Below are positions 18,531 to 26,755 of a stretch of 30,730 bases of DNA, piece after piece; positions within the stretch are counted from its first letter, which is position 1, and each line of letters starts with the position of its first letter. Origin of the DNA: JACNLN01 sp964626495 (GTDB lineage Bacteria; Fidelibacterota; Marinisomatia; Marinisomatales; CAZVFT01); the NCBI GenBank assembly GCA_964626495.1, contig CAZVFT010000017.1, positions 1 through 30,730 of the forward strand, in the 5' to 3' direction. The position numbers and the translations under genes are program-made. A model generated the notes under the pieces. It worked only from the letters and a program-made list of their open reading frames with translations, was not told the DNA's origin and made no database searches.

Positions 18531-19454
18531 TTAACCAAGAATAAACCCTGATTTAATCCGTGCTCCTAACAGGAATTTATCTACTGACATCCTTTGTTTC
18601 CCTTCTAATTGCACATCCAGAATCTTTATACACCCTACGCCACATGATACAATCAATTGATTGTGATTACACTCCACTACTTCCCCGGGAGTCGTAGCAG
18701 ATCTTGAAGATGGTGAAGATTTCAAGATTTTTAATCTTTTCCCCATCAAAAACGTGTAGGCAGCTGGGACAGGAGAAAGGGCTTTAATAAGATTGTGAAC
18801 TTCAAAAACAGATTTTAACCAATCAATGCGACATATCTCGGGAGTAATCTTTGGCGCATTGGTTGCCCTTTCTTCCTTCTGACTCTCAGTTTGAAACTTT
18901 CCACTCATAATAAGGTTGATTGTATCTAACATAATGTGTGCTCCTAAACGAGACATCCGATGGGAAAGATTTCCACCGTCATCATCCGGAAAGATTACGA
19001 CTTTCTTCTGTAAAATTATATCACCCGTATCCACTTTGGGGTTGAGGAAGAAAGTTGTTAATCCTGTTTTTGACTCTCCATTCATCAACACCCACTGGAT
19101 GGGAGCTGCACCTCGATATTTAGGTAACATGGATGGGTGAAGATTGACAGACCCTGTTGCAGGTATTTTTAAAAGACTTTTCGGTAAAATTTTAAAGGCT
19201 ACTACGATGAATAGATCGGCATTCATCTCCTGAATGGACTCCTGGAACATATTGTCTTTTAATGAGACAGGTTTCAAAATTGGGATGCCGTTCTCGCTGG
19301 CAAATTTTGCTACTGCTGTCGGAAGATATCTTCTCCCACGACCTCGAGGCTTGTCAGGATTCGTCACAACTGCTATAAGATCATGTTGGGAATTATGGAG
19401 TAAAGATAAGGTGGGAATCGCAAAAATTGGATTCCCCATAAAAATTAGGCGCAT
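18531..19454 (-). CDS. fmt: Methionyl-tRNA formyltransferase
   Basis: At 307 residues it has the usual family length. The N-terminus MRLIFMGNPIFAIPTL, the formyl-folate site NLHPSMLPKYRGAAPIQW and VDTGDII are diagnostic. It formylates initiator methionyl-tRNA, and the peptide deformylase encoded immediately upstream removes that formyl group from new proteins. The gap to def is 11 bases. The C-terminal OB-like tRNA-binding domain is present and looks intact. Confidence 0.96.
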   Translation of the reverse strand: MRLIFMGNPIFAIPTLSLLHNSQHDLIAVVTNPDKPRGRGRRYLPTAVAKFASENGIPILKPVSLKDNMFQESIQEMNADLFIVVAFKILPKSLLKIPATGSVNLHPSMLPKYRGAAPIQWVLMNGESKTGLTTFFLNPKVDTGDIILQKKVVIFPDDDGGNLSHRMSRLGAHIMLDTINLIMSGKFQTESQKEERATNAPKITPEICRIDWLKSVFEVHNLIKALSPVPAAYTFLMGKRLKILKSSPSSRSATTPGEVVECNHNQLIVSCGVGCIKILDVQLEGKQRMSVDKFLLGARIKSGFILG

Positions 19455-19465
19455 GGCGCTACAAT

Positions 19466-20011
19466 TTATAAAACAATTCCAGATAAATCTTTTTCAGTCT
19501 CTTTTACTTGAGAAGAGTTTGAGATCTCCTTCAACTTCTTCTTAAACTGAATCAATTTTAATGGACTGATTCGATTCACAATGAATATTCCGTTAAGATG
19601 ATCCATCTCATGTTGGATAACTCGTGCCATTAATCCGTTAAATTCTCTTTCTTGATATTTTCCTTGTCGATCCTGATATTTAAATTTGATAAATTCAGAA
19701 CGATCCACATCAACCCTTATTTCTGGGAGACTGAGACACCCTTCTTCACCAACAGACGAACCCCAACTTTCTATAATTTCACCATTAACAAATACCTCAG
19801 GCTCAGCAAATTCATCATATGCGCTTATGTCCACAACCGCAAGGTGTAAATCAAAACCAACTTGATTGGCAGCAAGCCCCATTCCCTCATTTTCATACAT
19901 TGTATCAAACATATTCCCAATCAAGACAGATAAACTGTCAAAATCCTCAACTCTTTTTGTCAGTTTACGTAAAATGGGATTACCATATAAGGCAACATTC
20001 AGGACAGCCAT
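19466..20011 (-). CDS. def: Peptide deformylase
   Basis: The 181-residue enzyme has all three deformylase motifs: GMGLAANQVG (43-52), EEGCLSLPE (89-97, metal ligand Cys92) and QHEMDHLNG (133-141, His134 and His138 as ligands, Glu135 catalytic). It removes the N-formyl group from nascent proteins. Its ATG shares one base with the yajC stop (TAATG), implying tight coupling. Confidence 0.96.
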   Translation of the reverse strand: MAVLNVALYGNPILRKLTKRVEDFDSLSVLIGNMFDTMYENEGMGLAANQVGFDLHLAVVDISAYDEFAEPEVFVNGEIIESWGSSVGEEGCLSLPEIRVDVDRSEFIKFKYQDRQGKYQEREFNGLMARVIQHEMDHLNGIFIVNRISPLKLIQFKKKLKEISNSSQVKETEKDLSGIVL

Positions 20012-20337
20012 TACTTTTCCTTATCTTTTGAACTTTTTGGGACCAAATTTGCAATGGCACTTTTAGACACATGAATCGATACATTTTTATCTATAGAGAG
20101 AACGAGAATCGAATCCTTTTCTATTATTCTCGTAATCTTTCCATAAATTCCACCACTAGTCACGACATGATCTCCCTTCTTCAGGTTTTCTAGCATCTGT
20201 CTTTTTTCTTTTTGTCGCTTCGTCTGAGGTCGGATCATTAAAAAATAAATGATTAAGAATATTAGAATGAATGGTAAAAATTGTGCTAATCCTCCCCCAC
20301 CCGGTGTTTGACTGCTTTGTGCTAATAATATTTCCAA
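20011..20337 (-). CDS. yajC: Preprotein translocase subunit YajC
   Basis: A 108-residue protein with one membrane helix (about 19-38, followed by IRPQTKRQKEKRQM) and a small cytoplasmic domain with KKGDHVVTSGGIYGKITRI, the YajC signature. It associates with SecDF-YidC in the Sec translocase. The start is TTG, strongly supported by GGGAGG a few bases upstream (about 20345-20350). It heads the operon yajC-def-fmt-rsmB-PASTA-kinase-BatA. Confidence 0.93.
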   Translation of the reverse strand: MEILLAQSSQTPGGGGLAQFLPFILIFLIIYFLMIRPQTKRQKEKRQMLENLKKGDHVVTSGGIYGKITRIIEKDSILVLSIDKNVSIHVSKSAIANLVPKSSKDKEK

Positions 20338-20684
20338 TTTAACTCCTCCCTTTTGTTAACAAAATTACATCCACCCTCCATGAAAATCAAGGCATTAACA
20401 ATTGAAAAAAAGAATAATTGTTTTCACCAACGTTAGTGATGAACAAATAATCGGACACATCTCACCATGCAAGGATTGAGTTTTCGCTACTACCAAATTA
20501 AAATTTATAGAATATAAGCGGTTTGAAAGTTAGATAAATATTATAGGGATGACGTTTTTACCGAATGAGCGCGGTAAAAAATAAATTTGCTTAATAAATT
20601 GAAGTCAAAGACTCCGTTTATTTTGCGTATGGAAAAATAAAAAGAAAAAACGCTAAGAAGCGTTTTTTCCATCTAAGTAATCTA
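20338..20684. other. Intergenic leader region upstream of yajC
   Basis: These 347 bases should hold the yajC operon promoter on the minus strand, though I cannot single it out. Three structures stand out. A near-perfect 16-base palindrome with arms TCAC and GTGA lies at 20424-20439. AACAATT against AATTGTT lies at 20397-20422. A nine-pair hairpin TTTTTACCG/CGGTAAAAA lies at 20555-20580. The terminator of the preceding small membrane protein gene lies at the right end. Confidence 0.5.
20645..20668 (-). terminator. Rho-independent terminator of the second small membrane protein gene
   Basis: AAAAAACGCT and AGCGTTTTTT form a perfect ten-pair stem around a four-base loop. On the minus strand the hairpin begins 16 bases after the stop at 20685 and is followed by TTTTTATTTTT-like sequence, as expected for a terminator. 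Confidence 0.85.
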
Positions 20685-20906
20685 CTATTTCTTAAAGATC
20701 CACAGGAAGAATAGTAATGCTATAACTCCTACAATACCTTCTCTAGAAAAACTGGCAACAACTTCACCGACATTATCAACAACACCTGTGGTTCCAGGAA
20801 ACAGGATATCGATAATGATAAAGAGTAAAATCAGCGCCACACCCAATTCAAAAAATGTTTTCAACCACGCGGTTACACCATTAATTGTATCTTTTAATCC
20901 TGCCAT
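20685..20906 (-). CDS. Small two-helix membrane protein, copy B
   Basis: This 73-residue protein has no recognised family. It has an amphipathic N-terminus (MAGLKDTINGVTAWLK), a hydrophobic helix about 20-36 ending in DILF, a loop with TTG, and a second helix about 56-71 ending in lysines. It aligns without gaps to the protein encoded at 21038-21259, about 38 of 73 residues identical by my count, and differs mainly by aromatic substitutions. A purine-rich GGGAAAGGGAAAG lies upstream, and a strong terminator follows. Possible roles include small pore, holin-like or scaffold proteins, none supported by a motif. Confidence 0.8.
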   Translation of the reverse strand: MAGLKDTINGVTAWLKTFFELGVALILLFIIIDILFPGTTGVVDNVGEVVASFSREGIVGVIALLFFLWIFKK

Positions 20907-20995
20907 ATTATCTTTCCCTTTCCCTATTGATTAGTTACCGATCCTTTCCCTATCCTCCCATAGCTTTCTATAAAATATGGAAAGGAAGGGGGGGG

Positions 20996-21018
20996 CGTCC
21001 CCTCAAACCGAGGGGACG
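20996..21018. repeat. Nine-pair GC-rich hairpin between the two small membrane protein genes
   Basis: CGTCCCCTC and GAGGGGACG pair perfectly around AAACC. On the minus strand it begins 20 bases after the copy A stop. It is followed there by eight C residues and not by U, so it is a poor terminator; it may instead stabilise the 3' end of the upstream message or cause partial termination. Confidence 0.55.
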
Positions 21019-21037
21019 AGTATTTTTTCTTAATTAC

Positions 21038-21259
21038 TTATTTCCGGTAGATTGCCAGAAAGACTATGAAGGCAATAAGACCAACTATTCCTTCATCTAC
21101 AAAACTGGCAATCAGATCAGCGATATTAGCTACGATACCGGTAGTTACACCAAACAAAATATCCACCACCAGAAATACCAGAGCAAGAGCCAAACCGAGA
21201 TCCACAATATCTTTCGCCCATCCTGTAATTGTGGTAAATGTATCTTTTAATGTAGCCAT
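21038..21259 (-). CDS. Small two-helix membrane protein, copy A
   Basis: This 73-residue paralogue of the protein at 20685-20906 has the same plan: MATLKDTFTTITGWAK, a helix at about 20-36 ending in VVDILF, a TTG turn, and the EGIVGLIAFIVFLAIY helix before basic residues. It has a strong ribosome binding site, AAGGAGGG about six bases from the ATG, better than that of copy B, suggesting higher expression. Upstream lies a long leader with a hairpin and a CRP-type site. No family is recognised; the invariant DILF and EGIVG segments are the likely functional core. Confidence 0.85.
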   Translation of the reverse strand: MATLKDTFTTITGWAKDIVDLGLALALVFLVVDILFGVTTGIVANIADLIASFVDEGIVGLIAFIVFLAIYRK

Positions 21260-21387
21260 TGTAAACCCTCCTTTTTTGTTGTTAGTTAGCGATTATCGCT
21301 TCCCAAATTATGAGAAAGATAACCCCATTTTCGCCAAACGATTCTTGATAAGTAGAAATACTTCGATGCTAGGATAGGAAATACATT

Positions 21388-21412
21388 GTTGGCATTCCCA
21401 CTTTATGCCAAC
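21388..21412 (-). promoter_or_regulatory. Leader hairpin upstream of small membrane protein A
   Basis: GTTGGCAT and ATGCCAAC pair perfectly (eight pairs) around a nine-base loop. If transcription starts near 21437 the hairpin would form early in a leader of about 178 bases. No U-tract follows it on the minus strand. Confidence 0.45.
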
Positions 21413-21470
21413 TTCACTGACTTTTTTGCCTAAATGCTCTAAGTTTATATTCATATAAATATACTTCGTA

Positions 21471-21486
21471 TGTGATGGTAATCACA
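21471..21486. promoter_or_regulatory. CRP/FNR-family operator
   Basis: TGTGATGGTAATCACA is a perfect palindrome apart from its four central bases and matches the CRP consensus TGTGA-N6-TCACA in all ten bases. On the minus strand, TATAAA at 21449-21444 would place transcription start near 21437 and the operator centre at about -41.5, the classical activator position. The natural target is the small membrane protein pair that starts at 21259. Confidence 0.6.
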
Positions 21487-21815
21487 TTTTATGTTAAAGT
21501 CAAGAAAAAATTTAAATTGTAAAATCAGGGTAATATAACTGACCTTTTCCTCAGTCAGAGTGAATTTGTTACAACAGATACAGAACTGGCGGTCATAGCT
21601 GCAGAAGCAACGACAGAACTGAAAATTCCCCGGTCAAACATAAGATGAATTCCGTATCTTTGCTCTCGGATGAACTACTTGAATTTTCTCATTTGTGCAC
21701 CTCATTTTATTTCGTCTTGAAAGAAATGCGGAGTATTCAGCAGCTTTCCCTTCTTTCAAAACAATTGAGTTGCATTGAATAGTTGAATTCACGAAAAAAA
21801 CCACCATCCAACTCC

Positions 21816-23243
21816 TTACGGTTTGATACATACCATTTTAATCTGAGTCATTTCTTCTATAGCAAATCGCAATCCCTCTCTACCAATTCCACTTAATTTG
21901 TTCCCTCCATACGGCATGTGATCAACACGAAAAGTGGGAACATCATTAATCATAATTCCACCAACATTAATTCGCTTAATCGCTTTCATTGCATGGTCAA
22001 TTTGCTTGGTGAATATTCCAGCCTGTAATCCATACTGAGAACGATCCAGCTCCGATATAGCTGAGGAAAGATCATCGAAAGTAAAGAGGGAAACAACCGG
22101 TCCAAAAACTTCATCTTTCACAACCTTCATATCAGGAGAAACATTATTAAGCACTGTTGGTGGAAAAACCCGATTGCTAACACGATTCCCCCCCGCAAGT
22201 ACTTCAGCTCCTCTAGAGACAGCCTCCTCAATCCACAATTCTACCCGATCCACTTCTGCAGGATCTATCATAGGCCCCACATCGGTATCTTTCTCCAGTG
22301 GATTCCCTATTTTGAGCTTTTTTACACCATTCAGAAATTTATCAGTAAATTCTTTTGCTATTTTTTCATGCAGATAAATCCGTTGTACAGAAATACACAC
22401 TTGACCCGAGTTTGCAAAGGCTCCCATCAAACATCGTTCCACAGCCAGGTCCAGATCAGCATCAATATCGATGATAACACCTGAATTACTTCCCAGTTCA
22501 AGGGTCACCTTTTTCATGCCACAATTCTTTTTTATCCACAGACCCACAGGTGGAGAACCGGTGAAGGTCACTTTTGCTGGTCTGGGATCGGTAACAAGTT
22601 GTTTTCCTACAGTAGAACCACCTCCAATCACCACATTAAAAGCACCTTTTGGCAAGTTGGTTTCTTCGATCATTTCCGCCAGGAGTAAGGCGGTAATAGG
22701 TGTCCATGAAGCAGGTTTTAACACCACAGGGCAGCCAGCGGCAATGGCCGGTGCTACCTTGTGAGCTACCAGATTTAGCGGAAAATTGAAAGGGGAAATG
22801 GCTACCACCACACCTACTGGTTCCCGGATCCAAAACCCAAACCGACCCTCTCCCGCGGTAGAGGCATCCATAGGAACAGTTTCACCGTGTAGAGTTCTGG
22901 CTTCACCAGCTGCAAAAGTAAAGGTTTCCACACACCGATTCACCTCACCAATAGCATACTTCCACGCTTTTCCTGCTTCACCGGCGATAACTTCTGCAAT
23001 TTCCTCAGCTCGTTCCTTAATTCCACCAGCGATTTGAGTAAGTATCTCGGCTCTACGATATGCTGAGAGTTCACTCATTTCAGGAAATGAGTCACAGGCT
23101 GTGACGATCGCTTTTTCTACATCATTTTCATCAGCAACCGAAGCCGTTCCAATAACGGATCCAGAATATTTATCCAGAACCTTCATCTCTTTTGCGGTTC
23201 TTACCCACTCTCCATTAATAAATAGATTATATAAAGCCTCCAT
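21816..23243 (-). CDS. NAD(P)-dependent aldehyde dehydrogenase
   Basis: A complete 475-residue ALDH-superfamily enzyme that oxidises an aldehyde to an acid. Visible are the cofactor segment VLKPASWTP (Lys176), ISPFNFPLN with Asn153, the nucleotide loop FTGSPPVG, the general base in TLELGSNSG (Glu249) and the catalytic cysteine in NSGQVCIS (Cys283). ELGSNSG instead of the common ELGGK points to a small-molecule branch such as lactaldehyde, semialdehyde or glyceraldehyde-3-phosphate type; the substrate cannot be fixed. AGAGG lies eight bases before the ATG. It follows the urea-transporter/M23 gene by 38 bases and may end that operon. Confidence 0.9.
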   Translation of the reverse strand: MEALYNLFINGEWVRTAKEMKVLDKYSGSVIGTASVADENDVEKAIVTACDSFPEMSELSAYRRAEILTQIAGGIKERAEEIAEVIAGEAGKAWKYAIGEVNRCVETFTFAAGEARTLHGETVPMDASTAGEGRFGFWIREPVGVVVAISPFNFPLNLVAHKVAPAIAAGCPVVLKPASWTPITALLLAEMIEETNLPKGAFNVVIGGGSTVGKQLVTDPRPAKVTFTGSPPVGLWIKKNCGMKKVTLELGSNSGVIIDIDADLDLAVERCLMGAFANSGQVCISVQRIYLHEKIAKEFTDKFLNGVKKLKIGNPLEKDTDVGPMIDPAEVDRVELWIEEAVSRGAEVLAGGNRVSNRVFPPTVLNNVSPDMKVVKDEVFGPVVSLFTFDDLSSAISELDRSQYGLQAGIFTKQIDHAMKAIKRINVGGIMINDVPTFRVDHMPYGGNKLSGIGREGLRFAIEEMTQIKMVCIKP

Positions 23244-23281
23244 CGGTTATACCTCTAATAAAGACGGAATTAACAAAATTA

Positions 23282-25315
23282 CTATCTTTTCAACTTATAT
23301 GTGTTTAAAAGAATAAAGCTGAATTTTTCTTGATTTATAAAAGTCACCTTAGTAATCACATTCTTTTCGGTATCGATGTAAAATAATTTCCCATCAGTTT
23401 CAATTTTCCAGATTTTGTCCTCAAGATAACAATAACCTTTGTTCCACGTTGACCCATTTTTAAATTTTTTTGGCAGAATCAACCGTTCTCCTACAATGTC
23501 CATCCACCCAGATCGACTTAATAGTGAGGGATAGGTTTTAAAATCCGGACGAATTTCCAAAAACGACGGAAGATCCACAATATGCCAGAATGTACTATTC
23601 ATAGATAAAATTCCGGGTAACCCTGACTCATTAGTGCCAAATCTTAACGTTTCATGAAATTTAAAAGGTCCCTTTCGAACCTGAAAAACCCACTCTTCTC
23701 CCTCTCGCCCCAAAAGGGACCATTCCTCATCCCCATCGATTGAGACAGGGGCAATCTTATCTTCTTCAATGGGAACAAAATGGGTGAGAATCTTTCCATT
23801 CCTCACTCCTTCAGAAAAGGTTGTTTTGATGGTGGGAGAATTTAAAGCCGGTGATGATTGAAGTTGGTAATGAATATGTGGTACAGGAGAACGACCTGAA
23901 TTACCACAATTACCTAAAATTTCACCCCGTTTTACCGATTGACCAGCGACTACCTGGATACTTCCTTTTCTAAAATGACTTAACTCAGAATACTCCCCAT
24001 TGCCATGATCCAGAATGATATAATTCCCCCAGTTTCGTTCCGTATTGGCTTTCTGGGGAGGATTATCATCAATGGAATTTTCCAGAGAATAGACCACACC
24101 AGGAGCTGGTGCAAGTACGGGGAGTCCATACGCATAGTAATCCGTCACGTTCAACCCAAATCCACCAGCCTGATGTCCTCTATCATCTCGAACAATAAAA
24201 TCCCATGCGAATCGACCTACTCCTTTGTGAGTCCACTCTCCATTGTTTCCCTGTAACACGCACCACTTTCCATTAAACGGCAAGGTTAGAATAGTTCTCT
24301 GTTGCATTTTCTGTCCAGACCAGCGGCGATACCATTTCAAATTTGTCTCAGGATTTTTAATTACAGAAAGTGGAACGGGAATCAACCTAAAAGAGTGGAA
24401 CGCATGGGGTAACATCTTCAGAGGGAATAAAAACGAAATTGTTACAGCATTAAATGCAAAAACAAGTGATGGTAATTCATTGTCTATATTGACAGAAATC
24501 CCCTTTAACACAGTAGTAACACCTAAATCCATCAAACCCGCGGATACGATAGCGAGAGATGTAAATACAAATCCGTGGCGATTTGTGACAATAAAAAAAC
24601 CTCCGAATGCCAGAGAAACCAATACATAGTTCAAGCCATGAAAACCATCTAATGATCCATGTAGAAACAGATAAGTAATCATTCCAAGGATGCCTCCCCA
24701 GAGACCGTAAATAAGCGAAATTCTGCTGTATAAACCAATTGCTATCATCACCAAAAGTCCGGACAGAAGATTTTCCTGAAAGAAAATATTCCCGAACATC
24801 TTCACATACTCGAATAGTCCAAGTGGGAGAAAATTAAAAAGCCACAAGTCAGCCTTATTCAAAATCGTTATGGCAGGGAGAAGAGAAGAATCCCCTTTTG
24901 CTACTCCTACCACCAGAAGAATAAACCATATAACAAACATAAATGGTAGACTTAGAATAGGAAGATCATATCTGGAAATAAAATTCCCAATCATGACTGC
25001 AAACACCCCGGATAGAGATGCTCCTATAACTAACAAAACCCACATTCGGATGGAAGGTGCAGAGTACATGCCCAATGCCAGCCCCACAAGAAGTCCGCTA
25101 ACTCCATATACCCCTGCTCTCCACACTTCTTTATTGGCATGTATCCATCTTGCTGTCAGGTTGGATATGATATTCCCAACAAGTCCCATAACTCCAACAA
25201 CGGGATGAAAAAAACTGGCGATAAGAATGAGTATTGCTGGTACAGGATGTGGAGCGAATGCGACAACCCCATAAGATCTGAGAAATGTACGGACGGTTTG
25301 ACGAATATCTATCAA
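23282..25315 (-). CDS. Urea transporter fused to M23 metallopeptidase domain
   Basis: A 677-residue fusion. Residues 1-310 form a urea-transporter (UT) channel domain with two repeats: GVVAFAPHPVPAILIL and VSGLLVGLALGMY, then PILSLPFMFVIW. Residues about 340-510 form a lysostaphin-like M23 peptidase: FNGKWCVLQGNNGEWTHKG, YA-type DF metal segment (Asp372, probably with His363), LDHGNGEYSELSHF and the paired ligands in PHIHYQL (His480, His482). The tail of about 165 residues is unassigned. UT proteins pass urea or similar small amides; M23 enzymes cut peptidoglycan or other glycine-rich peptides. The start is TTG at 25315 without a visible ribosome binding site, six bases after and in frame with the decarboxylase stop. 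Confidence 0.85.
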   Translation of the reverse strand: MIDIRQTVRTFLRSYGVVAFAPHPVPAILILIASFFHPVVGVMGLVGNIISNLTARWIHANKEVWRAGVYGVSGLLVGLALGMYSAPSIRMWVLLVIGASLSGVFAVMIGNFISRYDLPILSLPFMFVIWFILLVVGVAKGDSSLLPAITILNKADLWLFNFLPLGLFEYVKMFGNIFFQENLLSGLLVMIAIGLYSRISLIYGLWGGILGMITYLFLHGSLDGFHGLNYVLVSLAFGGFFIVTNRHGFVFTSLAIVSAGLMDLGVTTVLKGISVNIDNELPSLVFAFNAVTISFLFPLKMLPHAFHSFRLIPVPLSVIKNPETNLKWYRRWSGQKMQQRTILTLPFNGKWCVLQGNNGEWTHKGVGRFAWDFIVRDDRGHQAGGFGLNVTDYYAYGLPVLAPAPGVVYSLENSIDDNPPQKANTERNWGNYIILDHGNGEYSELSHFRKGSIQVVAGQSVKRGEILGNCGNSGRSPVPHIHYQLQSSPALNSPTIKTTFSEGVRNGKILTHFVPIEEDKIAPVSIDGDEEWSLLGREGEEWVFQVRKGPFKFHETLRFGTNESGLPGILSMNSTFWHIVDLPSFLEIRPDFKTYPSLLSRSGWMDIVGERLILPKKFKNGSTWNKGYCYLEDKIWKIETDGKLFYIDTEKNVITKVTFINQEKFSFILLNTYKLKR

Positions 25316-25321
25316 ACGGAT

Positions 25322-26674
25322 TTATGAATTGTACTTAAAGGAATCCGGCACTTTTTCAAATTTCTGCACATATTGCCGATTTTCCGCCTTTTTTATGATA
25401 TGTATCTTCCCGTTCTCAATAGCAATGACGGCAGGGCGTAAATAAATAAATTGCCAGCTCTGGCTGAGATTATAGGCACCTACATGTGGAATCACCAACA
25501 AATCACCTCGTCTAACAGGAGGAATTGATGAATTTGTCTGAAGGACATCAATATTCATACATAGTCCCCCATAAACCACTGTATCTTCAACCATTGTACC
25601 GGAATCCTGAGCCGTCTGGAAATTATACCGATACCATTGGATTGAGGATAAAATATTCACACCAGCATCAAGCACAATTCCCCGTTGCCCTGTTGGAAGA
25701 CGTTTTTGAGCCACTACAGAAGTAATAAGGGAAAATGGTTCATCTATAAGTGCTCGTCCGGGTTCAATAAAAAGAGTAGGTGCATCCTGAGCTGAGAATG
25801 GTCCGTTAAGAAGAATCGGGCAAATCGCTTCAGCATATTGATCGTATGTAGGACAGGTTTGTTCTCCGGGGAGGTAAGCCCAGTTTAACGTATTTATGGA
25901 TGCATATCCACCCCCAATATCCCAATATTTAAGAATTACGTCAAGTTGCCCTTTGATAACAGTATAAAAATCCACCAATCCTTGAGCGGCTCGAGAGTAG
26001 ATGGTGACATCATCTACATAGGTACCTGTGTGAATTTGTAGTCCAACTACATTCAGTTTTTCCCCGCTCTGAGCGCGCTTGACTGCATTAAATGCCTGTC
26101 CCGATTCTACATTAAAACCAAACTTATACCAGGGTGGATCATTCAAGTCCATATTAACTCGAATGCCTACATCCAAGATGGTATCCATCTCCTCTGCAAT
26201 TGCTTCAATGACCTGCATTTCATCGTAATTATCAATATTGACCATTGCTCCGTCTTGAAATGCCCGCTTCAATTCTTCTCTGGTTTTATATGGACCATTG
26301 AAAACAATCTTGTCACCTGGAATTCCTAAATTCCTGGCAATGTCATACTCAAATCCTGAAACCACTTCTGCCCACGCTCCCTCCTGATGAAGAATGGAAC
26401 ATACAGACTTTAGATAATTCGTTTTGTAAGAATAGGCAATTTGGAATTTTGGATAACGTGTATTAAATGCACGCTTCAGATCCATATACCGTTCTCGAAG
26501 GTTGTGAACAGAGAGGACAAAGAGAGGGGATCCATACTTCTCCACCAGTTCCATTACATCAAATCCATCAAGACGATTTATGGGCACTGTAGCAGGCGGA
26601 CGTCCAAATTTGTTCAAAACGCCAATGCTGTGGCGGATAATTGTAGGTTTGCTATATGGCTTTTTTTCTGACAT
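25322..26674 (-). CDS. Group III PLP-dependent decarboxylase (DAP/ornithine decarboxylase-like)
   Basis: This 450-residue alanine-racemase-fold enzyme has the PLP lysine in YSYKTN (Lys84), GLQIHTGTY (His215), the phosphate loop GGGY (254-257), EPGR (304-307) and the partner-subunit cysteine in YGGLCMNID (Cys372). These are the key residues of meso-diaminopimelate, ornithine, arginine and carboxynorspermidine decarboxylases. The Thr-Gly-Thr in place of the usual IGSQ, and GGLCMNID in place of GPxCxSxD, place it outside ordinary LysA, so the amino-acid substrate is uncertain. TAGGAG before the ATG is a good ribosome binding site. It follows the ATP-grasp gene after a 219-base gap with operator-like repeats. 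Confidence 0.85.
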   Translation of the reverse strand: MSEKKPYSKPTIIRHSIGVLNKFGRPPATVPINRLDGFDVMELVEKYGSPLFVLSVHNLRERYMDLKRAFNTRYPKFQIAYSYKTNYLKSVCSILHQEGAWAEVVSGFEYDIARNLGIPGDKIVFNGPYKTREELKRAFQDGAMVNIDNYDEMQVIEAIAEEMDTILDVGIRVNMDLNDPPWYKFGFNVESGQAFNAVKRAQSGEKLNVVGLQIHTGTYVDDVTIYSRAAQGLVDFYTVIKGQLDVILKYWDIGGGYASINTLNWAYLPGEQTCPTYDQYAEAICPILLNGPFSAQDAPTLFIEPGRALIDEPFSLITSVVAQKRLPTGQRGIVLDAGVNILSSIQWYRYNFQTAQDSGTMVEDTVVYGGLCMNIDVLQTNSSIPPVRRGDLLVIPHVGAYNLSQSWQFIYLRPAVIAIENGKIHIIKKAENRQYVQKFEKVPDSFKYNS

Positions 26675-26755
26675 ATATTCTCCTAACCTGATTAATTTAC
26701 CAGCTTTTTAATTATGGGGAGGAATTATAAAAATGTTTGAGCCATTGTCGACGAT

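Larger units (their letters stand above)
21260..21815. other. 556-base intergenic region with regulatory elements
   Basis: This is the longest non-coding stretch in the window. It holds, from left to right, the ribosome binding site of copy A, a leader hairpin (21388-21412), a probable -10 element (TATAAA on the minus strand, 21444-21449) and a CRP-type palindrome (21471-21486). Beyond 21500 I see only AT-rich DNA and weak ORFs without ribosome binding sites. The end of the aldehyde dehydrogenase gene lies at its right edge, with no clear terminator. Confidence 0.6.

Noticed and set aside
20996..21018. Rho-independent terminator for small membrane protein A
   Set aside because: The stem is strong, but C residues and not U follow it on the coding strand; recorded as a hairpin only.
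21634..21831. 65-codon minus-strand ORF overlapping the end of the aldehyde dehydrogenase gene
   Set aside because: It starts inside the ALDH end in another frame, lacks a ribosome binding site and has a low-complexity, non-domain-like sequence.
24243..24629. 128-codon plus-strand ORF
   Set aside because: It lies wholly antisense inside the urea-transporter/M23 gene, whose domains are unmistakable.
25322..26674. Straight call of lysA (diaminopimelate decarboxylase)
   Set aside because: The fold and catalytic residues fit, but the specificity motifs differ and no lysine pathway genes are nearby.
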